DNA of 64,000 bases from Bryobacterales bacterium. GTDB taxonomy: Bacteria > Acidobacteriota > Terriglobia > Bryobacterales > Bryobacteraceae. Where the stretch lies: contig PLOR01000080.1 in NCBI GenBank assembly GCA_003142185.1, positions 17,603 to 81,602 of the forward strand. Direction: 5' to 3'. The notes below the pieces were generated by a model, which did not search any database, was not told the origin of the DNA, and saw only the letters and a program-made list of their open reading frames with translations. Of this stretch, positions 8,415 to 17,010 are shown in pieces (within the stretch, counting starts at the first letter, position 1; each line of letters opens with the position of its first letter). Both the position numbers and the translations under genes were made by a program.

Positions 8415-9668
8415 TCAGTCCGTGAGTACTTGGCCCGTCATCTCTTCAAGGCGGCTCAGTGCCAGCGCATAGTTAAGCGCCTCGTCGTAGTAGCTCATCT
8501 CGTAATCGAGTACCATCGTGAAGTTGGAAAGCACCGACAGGAAATCGACACTACCCGTTTCGTAAGTGGAGAGCGAGGATTCCAGTGCCAGGTTCCCTTG
8601 CGGTACCACGGTCTGCGTGTAGAGTTTCATGAGCCGCGCCGAAGCCTGCGCCATCAGGAAATCGTCTTGGATGCGGAACCGGAGCGACTGGTCCGTGGCT
8701 TCGTACGTCCGGCGGGTCTGTGACAGAATGCTGACCTGTTCGTTCACGCCAGCCCGCTGCTTGCGCCAGAAATACACGGGAACCTTGAAATCCGCTCGAA
8801 CCTCATACATGGGCGGCATCGATCCCATGTTGTAGTACCCCGCGTTGAGTGTCACGTCGGGATAGAATTCCTTGCGTGCCATGTTGACGGCCAATTCGGA
8901 TCGCTCTATCATCTTCTGATCGCTGCCCAGCATCGGTGAGTTCTGGCGCGCGGCAGCAAACAGTCCCTCCAGTGTGGCCGTCAATTCTTTCGGCTTCACA
9001 TCTTCCGGCCGGCCCACCGGCGTTCCCGCGGCGCGATTCAGGATGCTGTCAATCTCGGCAACCCGGCTTCTTTGCTCCTGTTCCAGCTTCACCAAACGGG
9101 TTTCAAGAATACTGAGCTGGGTCTGCGCCTTGAACACATCCTGCTGTGCGGCTCGCCCGACCGAGTACCGGTCTTCGGTCACCTTCAAGAGCTTGTCGAG
9201 CAGATCCCGATTTCGTGTCAGCAGATCGGAGGCGGCATACGTGTATTGCAGGCGGTAGTAAGCCTGCTTCAACCGGGAGATCACGGCCAGTTGCACCGCC
9301 TGATACTGCTGGAATTCGGCGCGCGCCTCCGCGGATGCCATCTCTCCCTTGAGTTTGAGTTTGCCGGGAAAAGGCACTTCCTGCGAAACCATCACACCCA
9401 CGTTGGCCAACACCTGGCTGCCAAGTCCAGCGCCCGGCAGCGGGTTGCCAACACTGGCATATCCCAGCGAGATCATGGGATCAGGCAGACTGCTCTCCTG
9501 TGTGGGCCGCTGTCGCGCGGCTTCATATTTCTTCTGGGCCGCGACAATTTCCGGGTTGTTCTTGATGGCGTCGCTGGTCAGGTCCCGCAGTCTCACCTGC
9601 GCGTCCGGCGTTTGCGCCGCGGCCGAGAGTGCGGTGATTGCCAGGATCAGGATCACTCGGTGTCTCAC
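8415..9668 (-). CDS. cusC: CusC/TolC-type outer-membrane efflux channel
   Basis: 417 residues from the GTG at 9668. This start is preferred over the GTG at 9710 for three reasons: it gives a clean signal peptide (MRHRVILILAITALSAAAQ), it has AGGA about 7 bases upstream, and the 9710 codon lies inside the -24/-12 promoter. The protein shows the two-fold TolC pattern of long amphipathic helices (KKYEAARQRPTQESSLPDPMISLGY in the first half, FRIQDDFLMAQASARLMKLY in the second). It would form the trimeric exit duct for the CusBA pump. It is the first gene of the operon cusC-cusB-cusA and the downstream small secreted proteins. Confidence 0.93.
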   Translation of the reverse strand: MRHRVILILAITALSAAAQTPDAQVRLRDLTSDAIKNNPEIVAAQKKYEAARQRPTQESSLPDPMISLGYASVGNPLPGAGLGSQVLANVGVMVSQEVPFPGKLKLKGEMASAEARAEFQQYQAVQLAVISRLKQAYYRLQYTYAASDLLTRNRDLLDKLLKVTEDRYSVGRAAQQDVFKAQTQLSILETRLVKLEQEQRSRVAEIDSILNRAAGTPVGRPEDVKPKELTATLEGLFAAARQNSPMLGSDQKMIERSELAVNMARKEFYPDVTLNAGYYNMGSMPPMYEVRADFKVPVYFWRKQRAGVNEQVSILSQTRRTYEATDQSLRFRIQDDFLMAQASARLMKLYTQTVVPQGNLALESSLSTYETGSVDFLSVLSNFTMVLDYEMSYYDEALNYALALSRLEEMTGQVLTD

Positions 9669-9702
9669 TTCGTCCTCGTTTCGTGCTTTGGGGAGGTATA
9701 AC

Positions 9703-9717
9703 GCAAGCACCGTGCCA
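9703..9717 (-). promoter_or_regulatory. Sigma-54 (-24/-12) promoter of the cus operon
   Basis: On the minus strand the sequence is TGGCACGGTGCTTGC, an exact match to the consensus TGGCACGN4TTGC, with 10 bases between the GG and GC elements. Transcription would start about 12 bases beyond the GC (near 9691), leaving a leader of roughly 23 bases to the GTG at 9668. The site is correctly placed and oriented for cusC. A sigma-54 activator gene is at the start of the window. Confidence 0.85.
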
Positions 9718-10337
9718 GACCGGCTGGCAGGGGCCGAATCGGCGGAAATCAGCTGGTCGGATGAATTCGCACGCTTTCAGACATTATCGGATATTCCCTT
9801 GCCGGTATCTTCTGCCGGAGATGCGCCAGTTCGCTTCAAGACTGCCGCATTTGAGGCAGCGCATTTCGGCGCAGCCTTTCGTACCAGCCGCAAGTCATAC
9901 CAGATGCTGAACTTTGCGAGGCGGAGCGATTGGAATGCCGGATGCACTTCAGTTGCTCGAACCGAGGAGCGAACATAAGCAGGCGCAAACGGACCTTGAA
10001 GTTGGACTGGCGCGTCGCTGGATACAACAGGGGAAGGATCTCTCTGGTCAAATCAGAACAAGGTAATTGATGGTTGAGGTATCCGCCTGAGGACCATCGA
10101 GAGGCCGATCTCAAGGCCGAGCCTCTCTCATTCGGAGACTCCCGAAGAGTCTCACGTTCCGGTTCGAAATCCGCGGCCGAGTAGTCGAAGATTTCGTGTT
10201 CCTTGAGAAAGGCGCCGACCTGCATCCGAGCGCAGCGGCCAGTGCATCGATGTCCGAGCAGGTGAGTTCGTGCTCGCACCGTGCTGATGCTGGCCATGCC
10301 GACACGGTCCAGATAGTCAATCGGCGCACACTCTCCG
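9718..10337. other. Intergenic region with decayed sequence
   Basis: No intact gene is supported. Activator sites for the sigma-54 promoter would be expected in the part next to cusC, but no convincing inverted repeat was found. The end near 10142-10266 holds a UPF0175-like remnant. A short plus-strand frame around 9935-10069 (MPDALQLLEPRSEHKQAQ...) reads like protein but was not recognised. Confidence 0.4.
10142..10266 (-). pseudogene. Frameshifted remnant of a UPF0175-type antitoxin
   Basis: One minus-strand frame reads ...ELTCSDIDALAAALGC and the next frame continues ARMQVGAFLKEHEIFDYSAADFEPERETLRE. Joined, they match the C-terminal signature of UPF0175 proteins (LT..Q...LLG..TR..V..FLKEH...DYS.EDLE.D.ETLR). 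The family comprises small putative antitoxins. A one-base shift separates the two pieces and the N-terminal half was not found, so this is a decayed copy and not a functional gene. Confidence 0.5.
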
Positions 10338-11069
10338 TCACTCGCCGGTGTTCCCGAGTTTCCACAGAATTTGCCGCAGCATGCCCAACGTTACCGGGGC
10401 GTCGCGCGTGGTGACGTTCCAGCGGCGGATCATGCGGCGCAGCTTCTCTTCCGTGGATCGGGCAGTCAGCGGATTCACATAGCCGCTGGCGCGCAAGGCC
10501 TCACACCACAGCGCCGTGATCTGCTCATTCTCGGCGGCGGAGGCGGCCTTGACGCGCTCGGGGCGGGCGGCGGCCGCTTGTGGACCGCGCGCCAGTTCGT
10601 AAAGGCACAGGGCGACGGCTTGGCCCAGGTTCATCGACAAATCACGGTCAAGCGTGGGGATGCGCATCAGCCAATGGCAATGGCTGAGATCCTCGTTGGA
10701 GAGGCCGAATTTCTCCGAGCCGAACAGCAGCGCCACCGGCGAATCGTGCAGCCTCCGTAGCATCAGCCGCGCGCCGTACTCCAGGCGGCGCAGCGGGTGG
10801 TGCAGCTCGCGATGGCCCAGCGAGGTCGTGCCCACCACCAGCGTCGCATCGGCCACCGCATCGGCGGTACTCGAGAACTCTTCCGCCCGCGCCAGCAGCG
10901 GGGCCGCTCCAACGGCCGAGCGCGCTTCGCGGAAAGCCACGTCGTACGGGTTCACCACTCGCAGGTTTTTGAACCCAAAGTTCGCCATCGCCCGCGCCGC
11001 CGCCCCGATATTCAGCGGATTGCGAGTGGATACCAGCACCACGCGAAGATGGTCTTTCCAGCCGGTCAA
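10338..11069 (-). CDS. trmJ: TrmJ-like tRNA/rRNA 2'-O-methyltransferase (SpoU/SPOUT family)
   Basis: 243 residues from a TTG at 11069. The alternative GTG at 11042 would remove the first conserved residues. The longer open frame to 11414 is rejected because it runs antisense to a recognisable plus-strand coding remnant. SPOUT features are clear: LRVVLVSTRNPLNIGAAARAM at the N-terminus (motif 1), VALLFGSEKFGLSNEDLS (motif 2) and RDLSMNLGQAVALCLYEL (motif 3, the knot region). The C-terminal helical tail (EEKLRRMIRRWNVTTRD) is as in TrmJ, which methylates position 32 of tRNAs. It stands alone, divergent from the ribosomal protein operon. Confidence 0.85.
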   Translation of the reverse strand: MTGWKDHLRVVLVSTRNPLNIGAAARAMANFGFKNLRVVNPYDVAFREARSAVGAAPLLARAEEFSSTADAVADATLVVGTTSLGHRELHHPLRRLEYGARLMLRRLHDSPVALLFGSEKFGLSNEDLSHCHWLMRIPTLDRDLSMNLGQAVALCLYELARGPQAAAARPERVKAASAAENEQITALWCEALRASGYVNPLTARSTEEKLRRMIRRWNVTTRDAPVTLGMLRQILWKLGNTGE

Positions 11070-11100
11070 GGATGCTTTGATGGTAACGCAGGGGACGGGT

Positions 11101-11457
11101 GCAGCCAGCCTCCTTGAGCAGGCCGAAGGCTTTCCACAACGCCTGCAGCGCGACGCCGAAGCCGCCGCCGAACAGGCGCGGCGCGACGCCCAGGCCAGAT
11201 TCGAGCAGCAGATTCTGGTCGCGCAAAAAGATGCCGAAACGGAGCGCCGGCTGGCGGAGTTGCGCGTGAAGGCTCTCGATGACACCGTGGCGCACCAGGC
11301 GGCGCAGCTCGCCGCTCTCGAAAAGTAACTGGCGGAGGCCAAGCAACAGGTGCAGGACATTGCCGTGAAGGCCATCGAAGGCGCCTCCGGCGCCCGCGCG
11401 CTCTCGCACATCAATCAGATCGCCATGGAGCAAGCCAAGAACCGGCCGCAAGGGTAG
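11101..11457 (+). pseudogene. Coiled-coil protein remnant with an in-frame TAA
   Basis: A plus-strand frame reads ASLLEQAEGFPQRLQRD...AELRVKALDDTVAHQAAQLAALEK, then TAA (11326-11328). In the same frame it continues LAEAKQQVQDIAVKAIEGAS...IAMEQAKNRPQG and ends at TAG 11455-11457. The heptad character, charge pattern and codon use run unbroken across the stop, so a single CAA to TAA change (ALEK-Q-LAEAK) is the simplest explanation. The 5' end is missing, cut off near the trmJ start. The downstream half has no start of its own. The parent family was not recognised beyond being a coiled-coil protein. Confidence 0.55.
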
Positions 11458-11487
11458 CATGCACACGGCACGAACTGTCACTCCGAT

Positions 11488-11517
11488 TTGACAATCCACC
11501 CGCTGAGCCGCTAACCT
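11488..11517 (+). promoter_or_regulatory. Probable sigma-70-type promoter of rplM-rpsI
   Basis: A perfect -35 hexamer TTGACA (11488-11493) is followed after 18 bases by TAACCT (11512-11517), a weak -10. The predicted transcription start is about 30 bases before the rplM ATG at 11557, and the site is the only gap before the ribosomal protein genes. Confidence 0.45.
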
Positions 11518-11556
11518 AAAAATTTGCGACTTACAGATCGCTGGAGAAGTGTGTCA

Positions 11557-11988
11557 ATGAGTACGGAGTTCCCTTCCAAGAACGGCATCGAACGCCGCTG
11601 GCATGTCATCGATGCCCAGGGTGTGGTTTTGGGCAAGATTGCCACCAAGACGGCCATGCTGCTGATGGGCAAGACCAAACCCTCCTATACGCCGTTCCTG
11701 GACACGGGCGATCACGTGATCGTCATCAATGCGGCGAAGGTCCGGCTGAGCGGCCGGAAAGAAGACAATAAGGTGTACCGCCATTTCACCGGGTATCCGG
11801 GCGGGTTGGTGGAGAAAAGTTTCAAGCGGGTGCGCGTGGAAAAGCCGACCCGCATCGTGGAAGAAGCCGTGCAAGGCATGCTTCCCAAGACCAAGCTCGG
11901 CAAACAGATGTTCCGGAAACTGCAGGTCTATGCGGGTGACCGGCACCCGCACGCGGCGCAGAAACCAACCGCGCTGACAGTAAAATAG
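11557..11988 (+). CDS. rplM: 50S ribosomal protein L13
   Basis: 143 residues, the usual bacterial length. The ATG at 11557 is preceded by GGAGAAG; an upstream in-frame TTG at 11524 is not needed. Signature segments include [19 protein letters not shown], the loop [19 protein letters not shown] and the C-terminal [14 protein letters not shown]13 is an early-assembly large-subunit protein. It is followed 16 bases later by rpsI, the conserved rplM-rpsI pair. Confidence 0.98.
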   Translation: MSTEFPSKNGIERRWHVIDAQGVVLGKIATKTAMLLMGKTKPSYTPFLDTGDHVIVINAAKVRLSGRKEDNKVYRHFTGYPGGLVEKSFKRVRVEKPTRIVEEAVQGMLPKTKLGKQMFRKLQVYAGDRHPHAAQKPTALTVK

Positions 11989-12004
11989 TGGAAGGCAGGG
12001 TTTA

Positions 12005-12403
12005 GTGGCAGCGAGCATAGTTCAGTATTTGGGTACGGGCCGCCGCAAGAGTTCGGTGGCTAGGGTGTTTTTGCGGCCCGGCAAGGGCGAAATCAAGGTC
12101 AACAACCGCGCGTTTGAGAATTTTTTCCCGACTGAAAGCACGCGCTCGCTGGTACGGCAGCCGCTGGCGGCTACTGAAACGGCGGACAAGTTCGACATCC
12201 TGATTCTCGCCGATGGCGGCGGTGTCGTCGGACAGGCGGGCGCGGCCCGTCTGGGTGTGGCACGGGCCCTGGTGGAGTTCAACGCGGAATTGCGACCGAA
12301 GCTGAAGAAGCTCGGCTATCTCACGCGCGACCCGCGCGCCCATGAGCGCAAGAAGTACGGCCAAAAGGGCGCCCGCAAGCGGTTCCAGTTCTCCAAACGA
12401 TAA
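12005..12403 (+). CDS. rpsI: 30S ribosomal protein S9
   Basis: 132 residues from a GTG start at 12005, with AGGG about 6 bases upstream. It has the family core [19 protein letters not shown] and [19 protein letters not shown], and the strictly conserved tail [24 protein letters not shown], whose terminal Ser-Lys-Arg reaches the ribosomal P-site tRNA. It is translated from the same transcript as rplM. Confidence 0.98.
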   Translation: MAASIVQYLGTGRRKSSVARVFLRPGKGEIKVNNRAFENFFPTESTRSLVRQPLAATETADKFDILILADGGGVVGQAGAARLGVARALVEFNAELRPKLKKLGYLTRDPRAHERKKYGQKGARKRFQFSKR

Positions 12404-12557
12404 TCCCGGCGGAGCCGGCGTGTGCCGGCCCTTGCCTGTTGTAACCATCGGCTTTCCGATTGTCCGGTGCCGCAAATCTCGCTTTGGACCGCGGGCGGAA
12501 ACGGAAGGCTGCGAAAGGGGATGTTTTTCCCCACTGAGCACGTGAAGAGGAGGCAGT

Positions 12558-13472
12558 TTGCCCGCAATTTCCATGAAAGAATTGCTCGAAGCAGGCGTTC
12601 ACTTCGGGCACCAGACCAAGCGCTGGAATCCGAAGATGAAAGAATACATCTTCGGAGAACGCAACGGCATCTACATCATCGATCTGCAAAAGACCTTGAA
12701 GATGTTCAAGGACGCCGCCCGGTTCGTCCAGGAGATGGCTGCACAGGGCAAGAACGTGCTCTTCGTGGGCACCAAGCGCCAGGCGCAGGAGGCCATCGCC
12801 GAAGAGGCCGTCCGCTGCCAGATGTATTTCGTCAACCAGCGCTGGCTGGGTGGCTTGCTCACCAACATGGCCACCGTCCAGAAATCCATTAAGCGGCTGA
12901 AGGAACTGGACGCCATGGCATCGCCCGAAGCCGGCGGATACGCTGGCCGCCCGAAGAAAGAAGCCATTCGCCTCGAGCGCGAACGCAAGCACCTGGAGCA
13001 GAATCTGTCGGGCATCAAGGACATGCCCGGTTTGCCCGACGTGCTCTTCGTGATCGATTCGAACAAGGAAGCGATTGCGGTGAAGGAAGCGCAGCGGCTC
13101 GGCATCCCGGTAGTGGCCATCGTGGATACCAACTGCGATCCCGATGAAGTCGATTGGGTGATCCCCGGCAACGACGATGCTCTGCGCGCCATCCGGCTGT
13201 TCGCCAGCAAGATCGCCGACGCCGTGGTGGAGGGCCGCCAGCTCGCCAGCGAGCACGATTTCGTGGCGCCGCCCAAGCCCGCTAGCGAGGAAGCGCCGGC
13301 GGAAGAGAGCATGCTTGAGTACACCGAATACGTGGATCCGAAGTATGCCGAGAAGATCATGGCCGAAAGCTTGAGCCTGGCTGAAGAGCCGGCGGCCTCG
13401 CCGCGCAAAGGCCCGGCTTCGGAAACCGCCGAACCGGCCGCCGAGCCGGTGGTCACGGAAAGCGGAAGTTAA
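12558..13472 (+). CDS. rpsB: 30S ribosomal protein S2 with an acidic C-terminal extension
   Basis: 304 residues, starting at TTG 12558 behind an AGGAGG box. The core is standard ([53 protein letters not shown]). After about residue 235 comes a tail of roughly 65 residues rich in Glu, Pro and Ala ([14 protein letters not shown]...), longer than the E. coli protein and probably disordered. A 154-base gap before it could hold its own promoter or leader; none was obvious. It is followed by tsf in the classic rpsB-tsf-pyrH-frr order. Confidence 0.98.
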   Translation: MPAISMKELLEAGVHFGHQTKRWNPKMKEYIFGERNGIYIIDLQKTLKMFKDAARFVQEMAAQGKNVLFVGTKRQAQEAIAEEAVRCQMYFVNQRWLGGLLTNMATVQKSIKRLKELDAMASPEAGGYAGRPKKEAIRLERERKHLEQNLSGIKDMPGLPDVLFVIDSNKEAIAVKEAQRLGIPVVAIVDTNCDPDEVDWVIPGNDDALRAIRLFASKIADAVVEGRQLASEHDFVAPPKPASEEAPAEESMLEYTEYVDPKYAEKIMAESLSLAEEPAASPRKGPASETAEPAAEPVVTESGS

Positions 13473-13534
13473 TACCAGCGGGCCGGCCAACCCCCGGCCC
13501 CTGCACTCCAATTGGAAACGGAAGCGAAGCAATT

Positions 13535-14182
13535 ATGGAAATCACCGCGGCACTGGTCAAAGATCTGCGCGAGCGCACCGGCGCGGGCATGATGGAATGC
13601 AAGAAGGCTCTCCAGGAAGCCAAGGGCGACATCGGGGAAGCGGAAGTGGTGCTGCGCAAGCACGGCATTTCCTCGGCCGGCAAGAAGGCCGGCCGTGTCA
13701 CCAAGCAGGGCCTCATCGGCACCTACATTCACGCCGGCGGCCAACTCGGCGTCATGGTGGAAGTGAACTGCGAGTCCGATTTCGTCGCCCGCACGGGTGT
13801 CTTCCAGGAACTGGTTCACGACGTGGCGATGCATATCGCCGCCGCCGATCCCCGCTACCTGCGCCGTGAGGACGTGCCCGCGGCGGTGCTCGAAAAGGAA
13901 AAAGAAATCGCCCGCGCACGCGCTCTTCTGGAGGGCAAGCCGGAGAAGATCCTCGACCGCATCGTGGAAGGCCGTCTCAGCAAGTTCTACGAAGAGGTGT
14001 GCCTGCTCGACCAGCCTTTCGTCAAAGAGGCCACCCTCACCATCGATCAGCTCGTCAAAACCAAGGTTGCCAAGCTGGGCGAGAACATCGGCGTCAGCCG
14101 TTTCGTCCGCTTCAAAGTGGGCGACGTGGCGGCGGCCGAAGCCGGCGGCGAAAGCGCCGTGGCTGAACCGGTCGCCCAGTAA
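13535..14182 (+). CDS. tsf: Elongation factor Ts (short form)
   Basis: 215 residues, the compact form without the extended core of the 283-residue E. coli protein. The N-terminal UBA-like signature is LVKDLRERTGAGMMECKKAL and the second signature is EVNCESDFVARTG, with the EF-Tu contact TDF-like loop within it. It recycles EF-Tu by nucleotide exchange. The TAA stop is immediately followed by the pyrH ATG. Confidence 0.97.
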   Translation: MEITAALVKDLRERTGAGMMECKKALQEAKGDIGEAEVVLRKHGISSAGKKAGRVTKQGLIGTYIHAGGQLGVMVEVNCESDFVARTGVFQELVHDVAMHIAAADPRYLRREDVPAAVLEKEKEIARARALLEGKPEKILDRIVEGRLSKFYEEVCLLDQPFVKEATLTIDQLVKTKVAKLGENIGVSRFVRFKVGDVAAAEAGGESAVAEPVAQ

Positions 14183-14893
14183 ATGCCCGCCTACAAGCGC
14201 ATCCTGCTGAAGTTGAGCGGCGAAGTGTTGGCGGGCGGCGCCCAATTCGGCATCGATGCCGATCGCGTCCATGGCCTGTCCCAGGAGATTGCCGGCGTGG
14301 CCGGGGCCGGCGTCCAGATCGGCGTCGTAGTGGGTGGCGGCAATATCTTCCGCGGTCTTTCCGGCGCCGGCCGCAAGATGGATCGAGTCACGGCCGACCA
14401 CATGGGCATGCTCGCCACCGTCATCAACTCGCTGGCGCTCTCCGACGCTCTCGAGCAGATTGGCGTCGCCACCCGCGTGATGACCGCCATCGAAATGCGG
14501 CCTGTGGCCGAACCGTACATCCGCCGCCGCGCCATCCGACACCTGGAAAAGGGCCGGGTCGCCATTTTCGCCGCCGGCACCTCCAACCCTTACTTTTCGA
14601 CCGATACCGCCGCCACCCTGCGCGCGCTCGAGATCAAGGCCGACGTGATCGTCAAGGCCACCCGCGTCGATGGCGTTTATGACCGCGACCCCTTGCAGTT
14701 CCCCGACGAGGCTGTCCGGTACTCCGAGGTCTCCTATCTCGAGGTGCTCGCCAAGGGCCTGGGCGTGATGGACTCGACCGCCATCGCCATGTGCCGGGAC
14801 AACAAGCTGCCGATCATCGTTTTCAATCTGAACACACCTGGCAATATAATGCGAGTAGCCATGGGCGAACCCGTTGGCACCGTGATTCACTAG
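14183..14893 (+). CDS. pyrH: UMP kinase
   Basis: 236 residues. Amino-acid-kinase fold with N-terminal [14 protein letters not shown], the glycine-rich [20 protein letters not shown], the UMP-binding [16 protein letters not shown] and the ATP-site [12 protein letters not shown]. It converts UMP to UDP for pyrimidine nucleotide synthesis. It begins directly at the base after the tsf stop, so translation is coupled. Confidence 0.98.
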   Translation: MPAYKRILLKLSGEVLAGGAQFGIDADRVHGLSQEIAGVAGAGVQIGVVVGGGNIFRGLSGAGRKMDRVTADHMGMLATVINSLALSDALEQIGVATRVMTAIEMRPVAEPYIRRRAIRHLEKGRVAIFAAGTSNPYFSTDTAATLRALEIKADVIVKATRVDGVYDRDPLQFPDEAVRYSEVSYLEVLAKGLGVMDSTAIAMCRDNKLPIIVFNLNTPGNIMRVAMGEPVGTVIH

Positions 14894-14914
14894 GACGGTT
14901 TCCGGAGAAACTCT

Positions 14915-15517
14915 ATGAAGACTGAACAGCCAGCACCCGCCGCTACCACCTTCAACACCGTCAAGGAGGTCGAGGCCAACCTCAAGGCACGCATGGACAA
15001 GGCCGTGAGCGACCTGCAGCACGATATGGCCACCATCCGCACCGGCCGCGCTTCCCTGGGCATTCTGGATCACATCCGCGTGGATTACTACGGAACCCCC
15101 ACGCCGCTCAATCAGATTGCCAACCTGCACGTGCCCGAGCCGAGCCTGATCACCGTCCAGCCGTGGGACGTTTCGCAGATCGGGCCGATCGAAAGGGCGA
15201 TTCGCGTTTCCGACCTCGGCCTCAACCCGGCCAACGACGGCAAAATCATCCGCCTGCCTATCCCGCCCCTCAACGAGGAGCGCCGCAAGGAACTGGTGAA
15301 GCGCCTGCACGCGACCGCCGAGCACCATCGCGTCTCGATCCGCAACATTCGCCGCGACGGCAACGAAAACGTCAAGAAGCTGGCCAAGGACAAAAAAATC
15401 ACCGAAGACGACGAGAAGCGCAGCTTCGACGAAGTCCAGAAACTCACCGACGGCTACATGCTAAAGGTGGACCAGGCCGCCAAGATCAAGGAAAAGGAAA
15501 TCCTGGAGATCCGCTAG
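14915..15517 (+). CDS. frr: Ribosome recycling factor
   Basis: 200 residues, about 15 longer than usual at the N-terminus (MKTEQPAPAATTFNTVKEV...). GGAG precedes the ATG by 7 bases. Conserved segments: TIRTGRASLGILDHIRVDYYGTPTPLNQIAN, KIIRLPIPPLNEERRKELVKR and the tail EDDEKRSFDEVQKLTD. It splits post-termination ribosomes together with EF-G. It is the last gene of the block, with a terminator 34 bases after the stop. Confidence 0.97.
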   Translation: MKTEQPAPAATTFNTVKEVEANLKARMDKAVSDLQHDMATIRTGRASLGILDHIRVDYYGTPTPLNQIANLHVPEPSLITVQPWDVSQIGPIERAIRVSDLGLNPANDGKIIRLPIPPLNEERRKELVKRLHATAEHHRVSIRNIRRDGNENVKKLAKDKKITEDDEKRSFDEVQKLTDGYMLKVDQAAKIKEKEILEIR

Positions 15518-15550
15518 GGGCGCCCGTGGCGCGGGCCGTCCGGCCTGCAG

Positions 15551-15575
15551 AGTCGCCAGTCGTGGCGACTTTTCT
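15551..15575 (+). terminator. Rho-independent terminator after frr
   Basis: An 8-bp perfect stem AGTCGCCA / TGGCGACT around a GTCG loop is followed directly by TTTTCTT. It lies 34 bases after the frr stop, which fits the end of the rpsB-frr operon. Confidence 0.8.
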
Positions 15576-15658
15576 TGGCCGCTATTTAACCTGAATTCCG
15601 AAGTCAACTTCGGCTAAGTGGCATTCGCACAGCGGAGCACCATCAAACAACAGGTTTT

Positions 15659-15779
15659 GTATCAGGGCACGGCTTCAGCCGTGCCGGAACGCGATGAACC
15701 TGATGGGCTTCAGCCCCTGGGAAGCGGGCAGGGGCTAAAGCCCTCGGTCGGCGGCACGGCTGAAGCCGTGCCCTGATAC
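15659..15779. repeat. Large nested inverted repeat
   Basis: The arms 15659-15686 and 15752-15779 are perfect 28-base inverted copies. Each arm itself contains the internal palindrome GCACGGCTTCAGCCGTGC. Nested inside are 15705-15719 and 15729-15743, inverted copies with one mismatch. The transcript could fold into a very long hairpin. The composition resembles dispersed intergenic elements of this lineage. It sits between converging transcription units. Confidence 0.9.
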
Positions 15780-15885
15780 GAGGCGTCCAATTCGGGAATT
15801 CGGGTTTAAACGAATAGCGCATACGCGTGCACTAGAATGTCGAGAAGACTCTCGACACAGCAGGCTTGACAGCCCGCGCCACGCG

Positions 15886-17010
15886 CTACCACTTCACCAC
15901 GGCCGCGCTCACCGGCCCTTCGCCCACCGGGACCATGGTGAATAGGGAAGCGCTCTTGTAGCGCAGCACGCGGTCGGAAGACGAGGCGCTCAAGCGGTCG
16001 AGGCGAATCACCGCCATGTCGCCGGACAGCTCATTCAGCACCAGCGCGTACTGATTGTCGGGCGTAGCGAGAATCGTCCCCGGCCCGGCTCCCACGTGCA
16101 CCACCGCCGATAGGTTTTGGTTTGCCAGGTCGAGCACCGTCACGGTATTGGTATCGGGGTTGGCCACCAGCAGGAACGGCGGCGTATCGGTGGCCGCCAT
16201 GACGCCCGGCGCGCGCCCGGCGAGCACTGTCTGCCAGACCTCGGTGTGGTAGGGGAAAACGATCGCCACTGCGTCCATGCCGGGTCCGCTCAAGAACACC
16301 TGGCCGCCATCGGGCGTGATGGCGTACCGGCGCGGCTCGAAGGGAAGCGGAAGCCGCACCATGGTCTTGCCGCCGGCGACGTCGAAGAAAGTGATGCTGC
16401 GTCCGGCGGCGTCGGCCGCCAGCAGCAGCTTGCCATCGGTGCGGAAACGGACGAACTCGGGGACAGCATCCCAGCGAAGCGTCCGCTCTACCTGCACCGC
16501 ATCGAGCGCTGCCAGAACGATGGTCTTGTCCTGGCGGCAGGCGACCGCCGCCCGGCCGTCCACGCTCAGGTCAAAGCCGTCGCCGGCCGAGTTCAGGCGA
16601 ATGCGCCGCGCAGCTTTGAGCGAATCGAGCGGCGCTTCCACTAATCCCGGCGGATCGCGGTAGAGAATCCACAGCGCCCGGCCGTCCGGCGCCAGGCGCA
16701 TCTCCACCGCGGTCGAGCCCGCGCGCATCCGCCGGCTCACCGCCTGCGTGGCGGCATCGAGTTCATACACCGTCCCGTTGGCCGGCGCCAGCGCATAGGC
16801 GAACGGCTTTTCCGGATGCGCAATCACCAGGGACGGCGCGGCATCGAGCGCAATCTGCTTGCGCACGCGGAAGCGGCTCAGGTCCACCACCGTCACGTTG
16901 CGCCCCTGCCGGTTGGCCACGAAGCAGTAGCCCGGGTATGCGGTTGCCTTCCGCCTGCCGCATGCCACAGCCCCGGCCGAGGCCAACAGCAGGCCGCGGC
17001 GCGAAATCAT
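15886..17010 (-). CDS. YVTN-type beta-propeller lipoprotein
   Basis: 374 residues from the ATG at 17010, which overlaps the galT stop as ATGA. The longer frame to 17085 is inside galT. The N-terminus MISRRGLLLASAGAVACG has a twin Arg and a lipobox-like AVAC, suggesting export by Tat and a lipid anchor. The rest is a repeated propeller pattern: VTVVDLSRFRVRKQIALDAAPS, SITFFDVAGGKTMVRLPLP, VTVLDLANQNLSAVVHVGAGPG. This matches YncE/YVTN proteins that form seven-bladed propellers. Ligand and role are unknown; coupling to galT may be only positional. Confidence 0.8.
   Translation of the reverse strand: MISRRGLLLASAGAVACGRRKATAYPGYCFVANRQGRNVTVVDLSRFRVRKQIALDAAPSLVIAHPEKPFAYALAPANGTVYELDAATQAVSRRMRAGSTAVEMRLAPDGRALWILYRDPPGLVEAPLDSLKAARRIRLNSAGDGFDLSVDGRAAVACRQDKTIVLAALDAVQVERTLRWDAVPEFVRFRTDGKLLLAADAAGRSITFFDVAGGKTMVRLPLPFEPRRYAITPDGGQVFLSGPGMDAVAIVFPYHTEVWQTVLAGRAPGVMAATDTPPFLLVANPDTNTVTVLDLANQNLSAVVHVGAGPGTILATPDNQYALVLNELSGDMAVIRLDRLSASSSDRVLRYKSASLFTMVPVGEGPVSAAVVKW

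Noticed and set aside
9709..9711. GTG at 9710 as cusC start
   Set aside because: It lies inside the -24/-12 promoter and gives no better signal peptide than the GTG at 9668.
11326..11328. Readthrough or recoding at the in-frame stop
   Set aside because: The codon is TAA, not the selenocysteine codon TGA, and the gene is already truncated at the 5' end.
11070..11414. N-terminal extension of trmJ
   Set aside because: It runs antisense to a recognisable coiled-coil coding remnant, and TrmJ family proteins start at the LRVVLVS strand.
13469..15328. 619-residue minus-strand open frame
   Set aside because: It is antisense to tsf, pyrH and frr, which are certain. Composition (Gly/Val/His-rich) is that of a shadow frame.
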